64,000 nucleotides of DNA from Diplocloster agilis (lineage in GTDB: Bacteria; Bacillota; Clostridia; Lachnospirales; Lachnospiraceae): the NCBI RefSeq assembly GCF_019042275.1, contig NZ_JAHQCW010000023.1, positions 1-64,000 of the forward strand, written 5' to 3'. This document shows, in pieces, positions 8,407-17,453 of this stretch (position 1 is the stretch's first letter; each line of letters starts with the position of its first letter). Below the pieces are notes generated by a model, which saw only the letters and a list, made by a program, of their open reading frames with translations, ran no database searches and was not told the origin of the DNA. Made by a program: the position numbers and the translations under genes.

Positions 8407-9436
8407 TCAAAAAGAAAAAGAAGCCACCAGAACGCTGTATGAAAGCGCTTTCCCATCCGACGGGAAAGGATTTGTAGATTATTATTATCAGGAAAAGATG
8501 CGGGACAACCGGGTTCTGATCCTGGAGGAGGAAGGAACGGTCCGCTCCATGCTGCATTTAAACCCGTATACGGTGTCGGTGAGGGGACAGCGTTACCCGT
8601 CGGAATACATCGTGGCGGTGGCGACGGATGCGGCTTACCGGCACCGGGGATATATGCGCCGCCTGCTGGAACGCGCCCTTTTGGATATGAATCGGGAAGG
8701 AAAGCCCTTTGTCTATCTGATGCCCGCGGCCGAGGCGATCTACCTGCCGTTTGGATTCCGGACGGTTTCATCCCAGATCAGTTGCGAGCCTGTGAAGAAC
8801 GGGGAAAGCGCGGTATGCTCACGGCCTGCTGGGGCGGATGATGCGGCCCGGCTGGCTGCATTTGATGAGAAATACCTGCAGCCCAGCTATGATATTGTGA
8901 CGGTACGGGATGCCGCCTATTACCGAAGGCTCCTTGCCGAGCAGCAAAGTGAGGGAGGCTGTATCCGGGTCTTTGAGCGGGATAGCGAGTTCGTGGGACA
9001 CGTCCTCTGTGACCGGGAAGAAGGGGAGGACGGCCGCAAATGTAAGGAGACATACCGGGATCCGGTGCTTATGCCGGATTGTGGGGGGATTCTAAGAGCG
9101 GTTGAAAAGGAAACTCCTCCGCTTATTATGATCCGTATTGCCAGCCTGGAACGGATGGCGGAACCGGTCACATCGGACGAACCGGTGGAGCTGGTTATAG
9201 AAGTGGACGATCCGATCGTGCCCGATAACGCGGGGATTTTCCGGTGGAGCCTGAATTCCGGCGGAAGCGTAGTGCGGGCTTGCAAGGAGCAGCCGGAGTG
9301 GAAGGTTAAGATCGACGAATTGGGAGAATTCCTGTTCGGGGTGAAGACGGCGCAGGAGTGGAGATCGGAACCGGTATTTCGCAAACTGCAGGCCATCCGG
9401 CCGTTTCGCAGCGTATCGATACAGGAGATTGTTTAG
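8387..9436 (+). CDS. GNAT N-acetyltransferase, Eis-like
   Basis: A 349-residue protein. The N-terminal half is a GNAT fold with the acetyl-CoA loop in [20 protein letters not shown] (about residues 85-105); the layout and length match Eis-like proteins, in which a second GNAT-like and an SCP2-like C-terminal domain follow. The C-terminal part (about 270-349) has the alternating hydrophobic pattern expected for the SCP2-like domain. The start at 8387 is supported by AGGAGG at 8371-8376. It overlaps ispF by 20 bases, so the two are co-transcribed. The substrate, possibly an amine or aminoglycoside-like compound, cannot be inferred. Confidence 0.72.
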   Translation: MRTRYLDQKEKEATRTLYESAFPSDGKGFVDYYYQEKMRDNRVLILEEEGTVRSMLHLNPYTVSVRGQRYPSEYIVAVATDAAYRHRGYMRRLLERALLDMNREGKPFVYLMPAAEAIYLPFGFRTVSSQISCEPVKNGESAVCSRPAGADDAARLAAFDEKYLQPSYDIVTVRDAAYYRRLLAEQQSEGGCIRVFERDSEFVGHVLCDREEGEDGRKCKETYRDPVLMPDCGGILRAVEKETPPLIMIRIASLERMAEPVTSDEPVELVIEVDDPIVPDNAGIFRWSLNSGGSVVRACKEQPEWKVKIDELGEFLFGVKTAQEWRSEPVFRKLQAIRPFRSVSIQEIV

Positions 9437-9464
9437 CGGGTAATGATTCCTTGTTTTAAGGTTA

Positions 9465-9493
9465 TTGACAAAACCAGGGTTATTACATACACT
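9465..9493 (+). promoter_or_regulatory. Promoter of the cysE-cysS-mrnC-rlmB-sigH operon
   Basis: TTGACA at 9465-9470, 17-bp spacer, TACACT at 9488-9493. It is the only good promoter-like match in the gap before cysE. No T-box leader is present; the gap is too short. Confidence 0.7.
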
Positions 9494-9567
9494 ATATAAG
9501 ATAAGGCTTTCACGCGGATTCCCTGTTTTTCGGAACTCTTGACAGCAAACAGAAAAGGTTGAAGGAA

Positions 9568-10233
9568 ATGGGTATTATACGGTATATTAAAGAAGAAATA
9601 GAAGTAATCAGGGAGCGGGACCCTGCCATCAAGAGCGGTGTGGAAGTCCTGCTGTATCCCAGTTTTAAGGTAATCCTGCACTATCGGCTGGCGCACAAGC
9701 TGTATCTGTCGGGCCATTATTTTCTGGCCAGATGGATCTCCCAGAGAGCGGCCAGGAAGACCGGGATCGAGATCCACCCCGGAGCCACGATTGGAAAAGG
9801 ATTTTTTATCGACCACGGGAGCGGCGTGATCATCGGAGAGACCGCGATCGTCGGGGATAATGTTACCTTATATCAGGGCGTCACGCTTGGCGGTACGGGA
9901 AAAGAGCGGGGCAAACGGCATCCGACATTGAAGGATAACGTCATGGTAAGCGCCGGTGCGAAGATTCTGGGTTCCTTTACGATCGGGGAAAATTCCAAGA
10001 TCGGAGCCGGAAGCGTGGTGTTGGAAGAAGTGCCTCCCAACTGTACGGTTGTGGGTGTGCCCGGGCGTATCGTAAAACAGGATAATATAAAAATACCGAG
10101 AAGCGACATGGACCAGATCCATCTGCCGGACCCGGTGCTAAACGATCTGTCGCAGCTGCGGAAAGAAAATATGGAACTGCGGGAGCGTCTGTCCCGTCTG
10201 GAAGAAAAGCTGGATAAAGGAGAGGAACAATGA
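9568..10233 (+). CDS. cysE: Serine O-acetyltransferase
   Basis: CysE makes O-acetylserine from serine and acetyl-CoA, the first step of cysteine synthesis. The protein is 221 residues, the shorter Firmicute-type form. After a short helical N-terminus come hexapeptide (left-handed beta-helix) repeats at about 70-175: [40 protein letters not shown] and [20 protein letters not shown]. The catalytic His is in the FIDHG segment. The last 40 residues are charged and predicted coiled coil. ATG 9568 has AAAAGG ten bases upstream. It overlaps cysS by four bases (ATGA), so cysteine supply and cysteinyl-tRNA formation are coupled in one operon. Confidence 0.95.
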   Translation: MGIIRYIKEEIEVIRERDPAIKSGVEVLLYPSFKVILHYRLAHKLYLSGHYFLARWISQRAARKTGIEIHPGATIGKGFFIDHGSGVIIGETAIVGDNVTLYQGVTLGGTGKERGKRHPTLKDNVMVSAGAKILGSFTIGENSKIGAGSVVLEEVPPNCTVVGVPGRIVKQDNIKIPRSDMDQIHLPDPVLNDLSQLRKENMELRERLSRLEEKLDKGEEQ

Positions 10234-11627
10234 AGTTATACAATACACTGACCAGAAAAAAAGAGGAATTCATACCGCTGGAGCCGGGGAAGGTAAAAAT
10301 GTATGTCTGCGGCCCCACCGTATATAATCTGATTCATATCGGCAACGCAAGGCCCATGATATTCTTCGACACGGTGCGCCGTTACATGGAGTATAAAGGA
10401 TATGATGTGAATTATGTATCGAATTTTACCGATGTGGACGACAAGATCATCAACAAAGCCATTGAAGAAGGCGTTTCGGCCAATGAGATCGCAGAGCGGT
10501 ATATAGAGGAATGTAAAAAGGATATGGCCGGTATGAATGTGAAGCCGGCTACGATCCATCCGCTGGCGACCCAGGAGATCTGCGGTATGCTGGATATGAT
10601 CAGCACGCTGATCGAGAAGGGATATGCCTACGATGTGGACGGCACGGTATATTACCGGACCAGAAAATTCAAGGACTACGGAAAACTGTCCAAGAAAAAT
10701 ATCGATGATCTGGAAGCGGGAGCCAGAATCGCCGTGGCGGAGCAGAAAGAGGATCCCATGGATTTCGTGCTCTGGAAACCGAAAAAGGACGGAGAGCCTT
10801 ACTGGGAATCCCCCTGGAGTGAAGGGCGTCCCGGCTGGCATATCGAGTGCTCCGTCATGTCCAAAAAATATCTGGGTGATGAGATCGACATCCACGGCGG
10901 CGGCGAGGACCTGATCTTCCCCCATCACGAGAATGAGATCGCCCAGAGCGAGGCGGCCAGCGGAAAATCTTTTGCGAAATACTGGATGCACAATGCATTT
11001 TTAAATATTGACAATAAAAAAATGAGTAAGTCCCTGGGCAATTTCTTCACCGTCCGGGATATCAGTGAAAAGTACGATCTTCAGGTGCTTCGTTTCTTCA
11101 TGCTGAGCGCACATTACAGAAGCCCGTTAAATTTCAGCGCGGATCTGATGGAAGCGGCTAAAAACGGCCTGGACCGGATCGTAACCGCGGCTGAGAATCT
11201 GAAACATCTGGTAAAAGCGGCCGGACCGGGAACCATGAGCGAAGAGGAAGAAAAGCTGATTGCGGAAGCGGACTCTTTTATTCAAAAATTCGAGGAGGCC
11301 ATGGATGACGATTTCAACACGGCGGATGCGGTATCCGCGCTGTTCGAGCTGGTGAAGTTTGCCAACACGCACGCCGGTGCGGGACGCTCCGCAGAATTCC
11401 TGCAGAACCTGCTGGATAAAGTGGTGAAGCTCAGCGATATCCTGGGCCTGATCGTACTGAAAAAAGAGGAGATTCTGGATGAGGATATAGAAGCGCTGAT
11501 CCGGGAGCGCCAGGATGCCAGAAAGTCGAAGAATTTCGCGCGTGCGGATGAAATCCGGGATCAGCTGGCCGACATGGGAATCCTGCTGGAAGATACCCGG
11601 GAAGGTGTAAAGTGGAAAAGAGCGTAA
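10230..11627 (+). CDS. cysS: Cysteinyl-tRNA synthetase
   Basis: A 465-residue class I synthetase charging tRNA-Cys. Visible: the N-terminal zinc Cys in [10 protein letters not shown], the HIGH-type motif LIHIGNARP, the zinc ligands in HIECSVMS and [19 protein letters not shown], and [10 protein letters not shown]. Length is normal. Its start overlaps the cysE stop and its end overlaps mrnC. Confidence 0.98.
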   Translation: MKLYNTLTRKKEEFIPLEPGKVKMYVCGPTVYNLIHIGNARPMIFFDTVRRYMEYKGYDVNYVSNFTDVDDKIINKAIEEGVSANEIAERYIEECKKDMAGMNVKPATIHPLATQEICGMLDMISTLIEKGYAYDVDGTVYYRTRKFKDYGKLSKKNIDDLEAGARIAVAEQKEDPMDFVLWKPKKDGEPYWESPWSEGRPGWHIECSVMSKKYLGDEIDIHGGGEDLIFPHHENEIAQSEAASGKSFAKYWMHNAFLNIDNKKMSKSLGNFFTVRDISEKYDLQVLRFFMLSAHYRSPLNFSADLMEAAKNGLDRIVTAAENLKHLVKAAGPGTMSEEEEKLIAEADSFIQKFEEAMDDDFNTADAVSALFELVKFANTHAGAGRSAEFLQNLLDKVVKLSDILGLIVLKKEEILDEDIEALIRERQDARKSKNFARADEIRDQLADMGILLEDTREGVKWKRA

Positions 11628-12127
11628 ATGTGGAAAAAAGTGTTAGCGCGGAAGTAAGTAAAGATATAGAAAAAGGAAATGCGGATCTGATCGCCTATAT
11701 GAAGGAAGCTTTCCGCCTGCCCGCTGTGGAGGCGGAGGGATATTCCCCGTTGGCCCTGGCTTATATAGGGGATGGAGTCTATGAGCTGATTATCCGTACC
11801 ATACTGGTGGATCAGGGGAATACGAAGGCGGGCAAGCTGCATAAGCGGGCCAGCACCCTGGTAAAGGCATCGGCCCAGTCCGCCATGATGGAAGTGTTAA
11901 AGCCTGTTCTGACGGATCGGGAAATGGCTGTCTATAAGCGGGGACGCAACGCCAAATCGCCTACGATGGCAAAAAATGCCACGGTGGCCGATTACCGCAG
12001 AGCGACGGGATTTGAGGCGCTGGTCGGCTGGCTGTATCTGGACGGGCAATATAAGCGTATGATAGACCTGGTAAAGATAGGGCTGAAAGAGGGGATTTTT
12101 AAGAAGGAAAAAGAGTGCGATAAATAA
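11612..12127 (+). CDS. mrnC: Mini-ribonuclease III
   Basis: A 171-residue RNase III-like protein without a dsRNA-binding domain. MrnC trims 23S rRNA precursor ends in Firmicutes. The catalytic acidic motif is [15 protein letters not shown] at about residues 45-60, and a second acidic/helical motif follows at [11 protein letters not shown]. The GTG at 11612 has GGAAGG upstream and overlaps cysS by 16 bases. The first 20 residues are charged and variable, so the start is less certain than the product. Its position between cysS and rlmB is the standard Firmicute order. Confidence 0.92.
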   Translation: MEKSVNVEKSVSAEVSKDIEKGNADLIAYMKEAFRLPAVEAEGYSPLALAYIGDGVYELIIRTILVDQGNTKAGKLHKRASTLVKASAQSAMMEVLKPVLTDREMAVYKRGRNAKSPTMAKNATVADYRRATGFEALVGWLYLDGQYKRMIDLVKIGLKEGIFKKEKECDK

Positions 12128-12178
12128 GCGGCCAAACAAGAGCGTACGCAGAGTTACGCCAGAAGGAGTTACGAATAG

Positions 12179-12919
12179 ATGCGTTATGAAGAATTTACAA
12201 TAGAAGGAAGAAATGCCGTATTGGAGGCTTTCCGTTCAGGCAAGACCATTGACCGGCTGTTCGTGCAGGACGGATGCCGGGACGGGGCGGTTTCCACGAT
12301 TACCCGGGAAGCCAGAAAGCATGACACGATGATCCAGTTCGTCACCAGGGAGCGGTTAAATCAGATGTCGGAGACCGGTAAGCATCAGGGGGTGATCGCC
12401 TACGCGGCGGCCTATGAATACGCCGATATCGATGACATGTTCCGGTTGGCCGAGGAGAAGGGCGAACCGCCGTTTTTGATCCTGCTGGACAATATCGAGG
12501 ACCCCCACAATCTGGGCGCAATCATAAGGACAGCGAATCTGGCCGGGGCGCACGGTGTAATCATACCAAAGAGACGGGCCGTGGGTCTGACGGCTACTGT
12601 GGCGAAGACCTCCGCCGGGGCGCTGAACTATACGCCGGTAGCCAAGGTTACGAATCTGGGCGCCACGATCGAGGAACTAAAAGCCCGTGGCATGTGGTTT
12701 GTGTGCGCGGACATGGACGGAGAGCTTATGTACCGGCTGAACCTGACCGGGCCGATCGGCCTGGTGATCGGGAGCGAAGGGGAAGGCGTCGGCCGTCTGG
12801 TGAAAGAAAAATGTGATCTGACCGCCTCTATTCCGATGAAGGGAGAAATCGACTCCCTGAACGCATCGGTAGCTGCGGGAATTCTGGCGTATGAGATCGT
12901 CAGACAACGGTTGGGGTAG
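12179..12919 (+). CDS. rlmB: 23S rRNA 2'-O-methyltransferase, RlmB/TrmH family
   Basis: A 246-residue SPOUT methyltransferase. The N-terminal substrate-binding domain (about 1-80, EGRNAVLEAF) is followed by the knotted SAM-binding domain with LDNIEDPHNLGAIIRTA, LVIGSEGEGV and IPMKGEIDSLNASVAAGIL, the three classical motifs of the family. RlmB methylates a peptidyl-transferase-loop guanosine of 23S rRNA; the family includes other specificities, but the gene order supports RlmB. It ends three bases before sigH. Confidence 0.92.
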   Translation: MRYEEFTIEGRNAVLEAFRSGKTIDRLFVQDGCRDGAVSTITREARKHDTMIQFVTRERLNQMSETGKHQGVIAYAAAYEYADIDDMFRLAEEKGEPPFLILLDNIEDPHNLGAIIRTANLAGAHGVIIPKRRAVGLTATVAKTSAGALNYTPVAKVTNLGATIEELKARGMWFVCADMDGELMYRLNLTGPIGLVIGSEGEGVGRLVKEKCDLTASIPMKGEIDSLNASVAAGILAYEIVRQRLG

Positions 12920-12922
12920 AAG

Positions 12923-13534
12923 ATGAAAACATACGGTGATTATTCCGACGAAGAATTGATTCGGATGCTTCGGAACGGAAACGTTGAAATCACGGATTTT
13001 ATCATGGAAAAATATAAGAACCTGGTCCGCAAGAAAGCGCGGGCCATGTACCTGATCGGCGGGGACAATGACGATCTGATCCAGGAGGGGATGATCGGGC
13101 TGTTCAAGGCGATCCGGGATTACCGGGAGGAAAGGGAAGCCTCTTTCTTTCATTTTGCCGATCTGTGCATCGGCAGACAGATCTACAGCGCGGTGGAGAT
13201 GTCCAGGCGGAAGAAGCATCTTCCGCTGAATACCTATGTCTCTTTGTATGAGGATGCTTCGGAGGGCGGAGAGGACGGGCTTACGCTGGTGGAAGCTTTG
13301 CAGTCCATCTCCGATAAGAACCCGGAGGAGCTGCTGATCGACCAGGAGTCCGCCGTGTCTCTGGAAAAGAGGATCGATCAGTCGCTGAGTGATTTTGAAA
13401 AAGAGGTGCTGGACCGTTATCTGGCCGGAAATAATTACGCGGAGATCGCGGCGGCCCTGGAGAAAACCCCCAAGTCGGTGGATAACGCACTGCAGAGGGT
13501 AAAGAATAAGCTGCTGGATGTGTTGGAGGATTAA
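12923..13534 (+). CDS. sigH: RNA polymerase sporulation sigma factor SigH
   Basis: A 203-residue sigma factor for the transition to stationary phase and early sporulation. Region 2 is at about 15-85 (DDLIQEGMIGLFKAIRDY, SFFHFADLCIGRQI) and region 4 at about 145-200 (GNNYAEIAAALEKTPKSVDNALQRVK). The length matches SigH. It is the last gene of the cysE operon; yacP, often found between rlmB and sigH, is missing here. The following 300 bp up to the convergent GGDEF gene is filled by palindrome copy B. Confidence 0.95.
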   Translation: MKTYGDYSDEELIRMLRNGNVEITDFIMEKYKNLVRKKARAMYLIGGDNDDLIQEGMIGLFKAIRDYREEREASFFHFADLCIGRQIYSAVEMSRRKKHLPLNTYVSLYEDASEGGEDGLTLVEALQSISDKNPEELLIDQESAVSLEKRIDQSLSDFEKEVLDRYLAGNNYAEIAAALEKTPKSVDNALQRVKNKLLDVLED

Positions 13535-13547
13535 TAGAAACCGCGGG

Positions 13548-13839
13548 TGATATACGGGGACGCTCCGGGCGGCCGGGTTCTTTTGTATCTCCCTGGGAGC
13601 GCAGAGGGCTAGCGCTGGAATACGCTAAGTGAAATCGAAAAGCCGGATTCAGGAACCGAGCCTATTCACCAGGAACACGTGATGTGTTCCCGGTTCAGAG
13701 GCTCTTGCCCGTCGGACGTGAAGTCCGCCGTGCATCCTGAACCCGGCTTTCCGATTTCACTAAGCGTATTCACAGCCGCCCTATGCGCTCCCAGGGAGAT
13801 ACAAAAGAATCCGGCCGCCCGGAGCGTCCCCGTATATCA
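13548..13839. repeat. Family 1 long palindrome, copy B
   Basis: A 292-bp near-perfect palindrome that fills the whole gap between convergent sigH and the GGDEF gene and includes that gene's stop codon (13837-13839). Outer arms pair from 13548 inward with 13839 outward. The core stem is 13623-13654 with 13735-13766, and contains a small hairpin (CGGAC/GTCCG) and an inner hairpin whose 5' arm has a 5-nt mismatch block. Arm bases that differ from copy C are changed on both sides so that pairing is kept. In this position it may act as a two-way terminator, although no long T run follows. Confidence 0.9.
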
Positions 13840-15138
13840 GGGCTCATAAAAAACAATCGTATTCCGGCCTTTTTTCTTAGCGCAGTACAAAGCCTGATCC
13901 GCTTCCCGGTACAGGGTTTCAAAGCTTTTTCCGTCGCCCTGATACATAGCGCCGCCCACGCTGCAGGTTATAAAGAGTTCTTTTTCTTGTTCCACTTGAT
14001 ATAACGGCACTGTCTGAAAGATCATCGAAGCCCTCTTTTTGGCATCCTCCTGTGAGCTGACATTTTTCAGCAGAATCAGGAATTCATCTCCGCCTATTCT
14101 GCCGATCACATCATCTTTCCGGAAGAGCAGTTTTAACATTTCCGCTATTTTTTGTAGCACGGTATCACCAAAAGGGTGGCCCAGCTGATCGTTCACCTGT
14201 TTGAAATGATCCAGGTCAATAAATAACAGCGCGTGGTTGTGAAGGGGCCCGGAATCTTTGATACATTCCATGATCCGGGATATCGTGCTTTCCCGGTTAT
14301 AAAGCCCGGTCAGAGGATCGATTTCCGATTTTATTTTTAGGCGCTCTTTATCCCGTATTTCCTCGTCCAGATCGTTTAAGACGATGGTAATCCGCAGCGT
14401 ATTCGTTATTTTTGAGAAGTAAAGGCGGGCCTTGAATTCGATCCATTTATAGTCCGTCTGGTTGACCGACAGACAGGTAAGATGGCTGAAATCTTTTTTG
14501 CCATCCCGGTATAGGTTCATCAATACCCGGATATCAAAGAAATTCAGGAACGCTTCCGCATAATCGTTGTGAACCATGTGGGCAGCCAGGAATTCCATAG
14601 CTTCCGTAAAAGAAACGGCTTTTAACATGCAATGGGATAAGGAAGATCCTTCCGCCAGCAGTAATTGATCCAAGGTTAGATCCGCTTCGATTACGCCTTC
14701 AAACATTTGCCGGGAAAGCTTGCGGTTTTCTCTCTCCTCCGCCAGCTGCACCTGGGCAGTTACGTCGCGGGCTACCCCGTAGATCCCGATCACTTTTCCG
14801 TCCGGATTCTTAATCAGATATTTGGAAGTGGAAGAATAGCTTTTCCGTCCGTCCTGGTCCGGGATCGGTTCGATATGGTCTTTCATGGGAATACCGGTTT
14901 CCAGTATCCTGCGGTCATCCTGTGTGTACCGTTTGGCCAGTTCCGGTTCAAAGATATCAAAATCAGACTTGCCGGCCAGATCATTCACATGCTGGTGTCC
15001 GACCATGTTGGCGAACGCCTGGGACGCAAAGATATAATTCAGGTTGCTGTCTTTTATAAAAATCAGATCCGGCGTATTGGCCAGAAAAGACCGGAAGGTC
15101 AATAGCATAAAAGTATCCGTATCATTTTCACGAATCAT
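13837..15138 (-). CDS. PAS-GGDEF diguanylate cyclase
   Basis: A 433-residue cytoplasmic protein with no membrane segment. A PAS domain occupies about 10-130 (FRSFLANTPDLIFIKDSNLN, GVARDVTAQ), then a roughly 130-residue linker that may be a second divergent PAS, then a GGDEF domain at about 270-430 with DPLTGLYNR, DLDHFKQVND, the intact active-site loop IGGDEF and an inhibitory-site-like region upstream. It should make cyclic di-GMP in response to a PAS-bound signal. The start at 15138 (MIRENDTDTF) has AGGAG about 13 bases upstream; an earlier ATG at 15186 has none. No EAL or HD-GYP partner is in the window. Confidence 0.9.
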   Translation of the reverse strand: MIRENDTDTFMLLTFRSFLANTPDLIFIKDSNLNYIFASQAFANMVGHQHVNDLAGKSDFDIFEPELAKRYTQDDRRILETGIPMKDHIEPIPDQDGRKSYSSTSKYLIKNPDGKVIGIYGVARDVTAQVQLAEERENRKLSRQMFEGVIEADLTLDQLLLAEGSSLSHCMLKAVSFTEAMEFLAAHMVHNDYAEAFLNFFDIRVLMNLYRDGKKDFSHLTCLSVNQTDYKWIEFKARLYFSKITNTLRITIVLNDLDEEIRDKERLKIKSEIDPLTGLYNRESTISRIMECIKDSGPLHNHALLFIDLDHFKQVNDQLGHPFGDTVLQKIAEMLKLLFRKDDVIGRIGGDEFLILLKNVSSQEDAKKRASMIFQTVPLYQVEQEKELFITCSVGGAMYQGDGKSFETLYREADQALYCAKKKGRNTIVFYEP

Positions 15139-15312
15139 AATATATAGGTCAACTCCTGCTCTGTTGATTTCATATAAGTGTATCATAAAGCATATGGGAT
15201 GTGAATAGTTAAATATGTTTAAGAATTACAGCAACGACACGGTTGTTCCCGGGATACTACGAGTTATTTATCGAATTGTGTAAAAAAAATAAAAAATTTT
15301 GGCAAATTAATA

Positions 15313-15342
15313 TTGACAATTAGTAGGAGCATATAGTATAGT
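15313..15342 (+). promoter_or_regulatory. Promoter of tRNA-Thr
   Basis: TTGACA at 15313-15318 and TATAGT at 15337-15342, 18-bp spacer, 20 bp before the tRNA. Confidence 0.75.
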
Positions 15343-15362
15343 ATACAAGGTTGCTGAAACAC

Positions 15363-15435
15363 GCTGTCATAGCTCAGACGGTAGAGCGCAGCATTGGTAG
15401 TGCTGAGGTCATGGGTTCGATTCCCATTGACAGCT
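15363..15435 (+). tRNA. tRNA-Thr (anticodon GGT)
   Basis: Acceptor GCTGTCA/TGACAGC with discriminator T at 15435, D-arm TAGCTCAGACGGTAGAGC, anticodon stem CAGCA/TGCTG with loop TTGGTAG (anticodon 15396-15398), T-arm GGGTTCGATTCCC. CCA not encoded. Confidence 0.96.
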
Positions 15436-15438
15436 TAT

Positions 15439-15482
15439 GAGAAGACTTTCCAAGGAATATATCCTTTGAGAGTCTTTTTTTT
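15439..15482 (+). terminator. Terminator after tRNA-Thr
   Basis: AAGACT...AGTCTT stem with an inner TCCAAGGA/TCCTTTGA pairing, then a run of eight or more T. Confidence 0.85.
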
Positions 15483-16064
15483 ATAGTTATGAGCACTTAT
15501 CGCCTGTACAGCTGTTTTAACCGTCACAAGGTGGCAAATTGTTCCATAGGTAGACCCGGAAAACCCGCATGAAATGGGCATATTCTCAAATCCTATGAAT
15601 AAAGTGGCATAACCTGTAACAGCATGGTTTTGTAAAGTTGGGCACCATTTGGGCACCACAAAATACAAAATCAGCAAGCCCTTGTCCGGCCTCCGAGAGC
15701 AGATGATGATATGTTACAGGTACGTACCGAAAGGAACTTGTAACTGGAACATTAGACTCTAAAATTCTCTGCCAGAATGGGCCTTTGCGGATGCCAAACC
15801 GAATGGGCCTGTTATGATTATCCTATAGCCCCGAAAACGGGCTTCTATCGTTTTCCGCATGACCGCCCCGGCATGAAATTGGCCCTGTCTCATACCGGGG
15901 CTATTTCCATGCGCGGCGCGAATCCCAATCCCACGCAAAACAATCGTGGCAGCAGAATAGGAGTGTATATACTCCTGCTCTGCTTGCCACGATTGAAAAC
16001 AACAAAATGGGTAGTACGTCTTTACCCAATAAGACGAAGGTAAATCAGCCCGACAAACCGGAAG
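15483..16064. other. Gene-free stretch after tRNA-Thr
   Basis: No supported gene. It starts with a short fragment of the family 3 repeat (15479-15499) and contains two close copies of a GGGCACCA-type motif near 15640-15655. The possible reading frames lack ribosome binding sites and family features. A strong imperfect hairpin at 15941-15995 is listed separately. Confidence 0.5.
15941..15995. other. Long imperfect hairpin
   Basis: CAATCGTGGCA at 15941 pairs with TGCCACGATTG ending at 15995; inside, AGGAGT and ACTCCT pair around a TATATA-like loop. The 55-bp structure has no T tail, so it is not an ordinary terminator. No flanking gene explains it. Confidence 0.6.
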
Positions 16065-16592
16065 TCATTCCTGTTCAGTTCCGAGATTTTTCCAGCCATA
16101 CCTGGCAATAGAAATTCCGATGGAAATTTCGCTTACCGCTTCATCAATTATTCCCGCCCACGCTCCAACAATAATATTATAAATCATCCAAAGCGGTGAA
16201 TTAATTAGCATAGTCACCAATCGTATTGTTCTCGCATTATAAGTATATGCCCCAATGGTAACTGCTACATTTGCTGCAACAGGTAATATACTAATCCATC
16301 CGACCCAGGTAAGTATCAAAACAGCAACCTGCATAAAGCAGATAATTATACACATTTTTTTGCTTCTGCCAAAGTCCCACCTGCTGCTTAAGCAAAATGA
16401 ACGAATGGCGTTTATAATGTAACTTATTCCCCCAGTTGTAGCTCCTAAAAGAAGTAAATGAATTGTATATAACAAGTAAGATAGAAATTGAAATCGGAAT
16501 AATGTTTTATTATTTCGACACTGGAACGATATAAAGAACAATATAGCTCCCATGAAGCCTAAAATTTGAATAACTATGTATGATTTTGTCAA
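16065..16592 (-). CDS. YgjV-type inner-membrane protein
   Basis: A 175-residue, very hydrophobic protein with about five membrane segments (about 5-20, 30-48, 52-66, 80-105, 125-160). The segment FISFQCRNNKTLFRFQFLSYLLY near the N-terminus and its overall layout resemble the YgjV family, whose function is unknown. It starts at TTG 16592, with GGGGAGAAG upstream; no ATG gives a comparable protein. Codon use and base content are more AT-rich than the neighbours, and the gene stands alone between a tRNA and dispersed repeats, which would fit acquisition by transfer. Confidence 0.6.
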   Translation of the reverse strand: MTKSYIVIQILGFMGAILFFISFQCRNNKTLFRFQFLSYLLYTIHLLLLGATTGGISYIINAIRSFCLSSRWDFGRSKKMCIIICFMQVAVLILTWVGWISILPVAANVAVTIGAYTYNARTIRLVTMLINSPLWMIYNIIVGAWAGIIDEAVSEISIGISIARYGWKNLGTEQE

Positions 16593-17091
16593 CTTAAACT
16601 TCTCCCCACAAATCCCGATCTGTCAAGTGCGCCTTATGCGCCAAAGACGACCAAACCTAACTTAGCTTTTTCCATTCTAATATTTGCGTGCGCAATTGTC
16701 AAACAACTCATTTCGTGTCATAACACTATGTTACTGTCCAGAACTCTTTTTGTTCGTTTTGACACCATTTTGCCACTTTACAGATAAATTCATTCTATAT
16801 GAAACCCAGTAACCATGCGCTTTTTAGCTTATAGAAACGCCGCAACCAGCTGGAAAAATAACTATTTTTTATAGCTATGAGCACTTGCGGCTGCTTTTTA
16901 GCCGCTTACGTGCGATGCATGAAAAATAGTCAGCGAGGCTTTTTCGAGCGCTACTATTTTTTATTCCATAGGGAAGTGCGCCTATGGAATAAAATAAATA
17001 CGGAAAACCGGCTTCCTGCATATTATCCTACATAAATGGAACGCTAAAATGGTATACGAACTGTACAAACGGAATATGCATGGAGGAAAAT
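16593..17091. other. Gene-free AT-rich stretch with repeats
   Basis: No gene supported. It holds the family 3 repeat (16879-16963) and an adjacent perfect 12-bp hairpin (TTATTCCATAGG at 16961-16972, CCTATGGAATAA at 16981-16992). Confidence 0.5.
16879..16963 (+). repeat. Family 3 dispersed repeat, copy 1
   Basis: About 80 bp, matching the reverse complement of 50484-50562 with only a few differences. Internal GCGGC/GCCGC and AGCG/CGCT pairings give two short hairpins. A partial copy lies at 48154-48187 and a shorter fragment at 15479-15499. Confidence 0.8.
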
Positions 17092-17256
17092 ATGAGCCAA
17101 AAAGAGACAGAAAACCGAAAGGGCCAGGAAGTCCGGGCCAGAAAAAAAGAAAATGAAGAATTTAACAGCATTACCAATAAGGAGAAAGTAGAAAACCAGA
17201 ACCAGCGCCATAACGCCCGCAAGGAAGGCATCGGGGCCATATACAAAAAAAGATAA
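17092..17256 (+). CDS. Small, highly charged 54-residue protein
   Basis: No family recognised. The protein is almost entirely hydrophilic: Lys, Arg, Glu, Asn and Gln make up most of it (for example VRARKKENEEF and ENQNQRHNARKEG), and only the C-terminal GIGAIYKKR contains a short hydrophobic patch. It looks like an intrinsically disordered, possibly nucleic-acid-binding protein. It is supported as real by a strong GGAGG at 17082-17086 with good spacing to the ATG and by a terminator directly after the stop. The gene is monocistronic. Confidence 0.6.
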   Translation: MSQKETENRKGQEVRARKKENEEFNSITNKEKVENQNQRHNARKEGIGAIYKKR

Positions 17257-17285
17257 CTTGGAATTATGAATTAAAGACCATTACT

Positions 17286-17316
17286 CTAAGCCGGTGGAAT
17301 CTTCCATCGGCTTTAT
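17286..17316 (+). terminator. Terminator after the small charged protein gene
   Basis: AAGCCGGTGGAA, loop TC, TTCCATCGGCTT, then TTAT. A 12-bp stem with one G-T pair. Confidence 0.75.
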
Positions 17317-17453
17317 CCCTGCCCGATACTATGGCGGCCGTATCCTTTGAGTTTTTTCCTATAGTATGATAGTATTTTAATAATGTAACGGATTTTGGAG
17401 AAACAAAAGATGAGAAGTCAGAACGAAAGATAGAAAAAAGGAGGAATTGTGCT

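Noticed and set aside
9437-9567. A T-box leader in front of the cysE-cysS operon
   Set aside because: The gap is only about 130 bp and lacks the specifier stem and the TGGNACCGCG-type box.
15436-15677. An integrase remnant or attachment site just after tRNA-Thr
   Set aside because: The reverse-strand frame has no recombinase motif and no duplicated tRNA end was found within the window.
15777-16043. An 88-codon frame in the gene-free stretch after tRNA-Thr
   Set aside because: Low-quality composition, no ribosome binding site, and it crosses the 55-bp hairpin.
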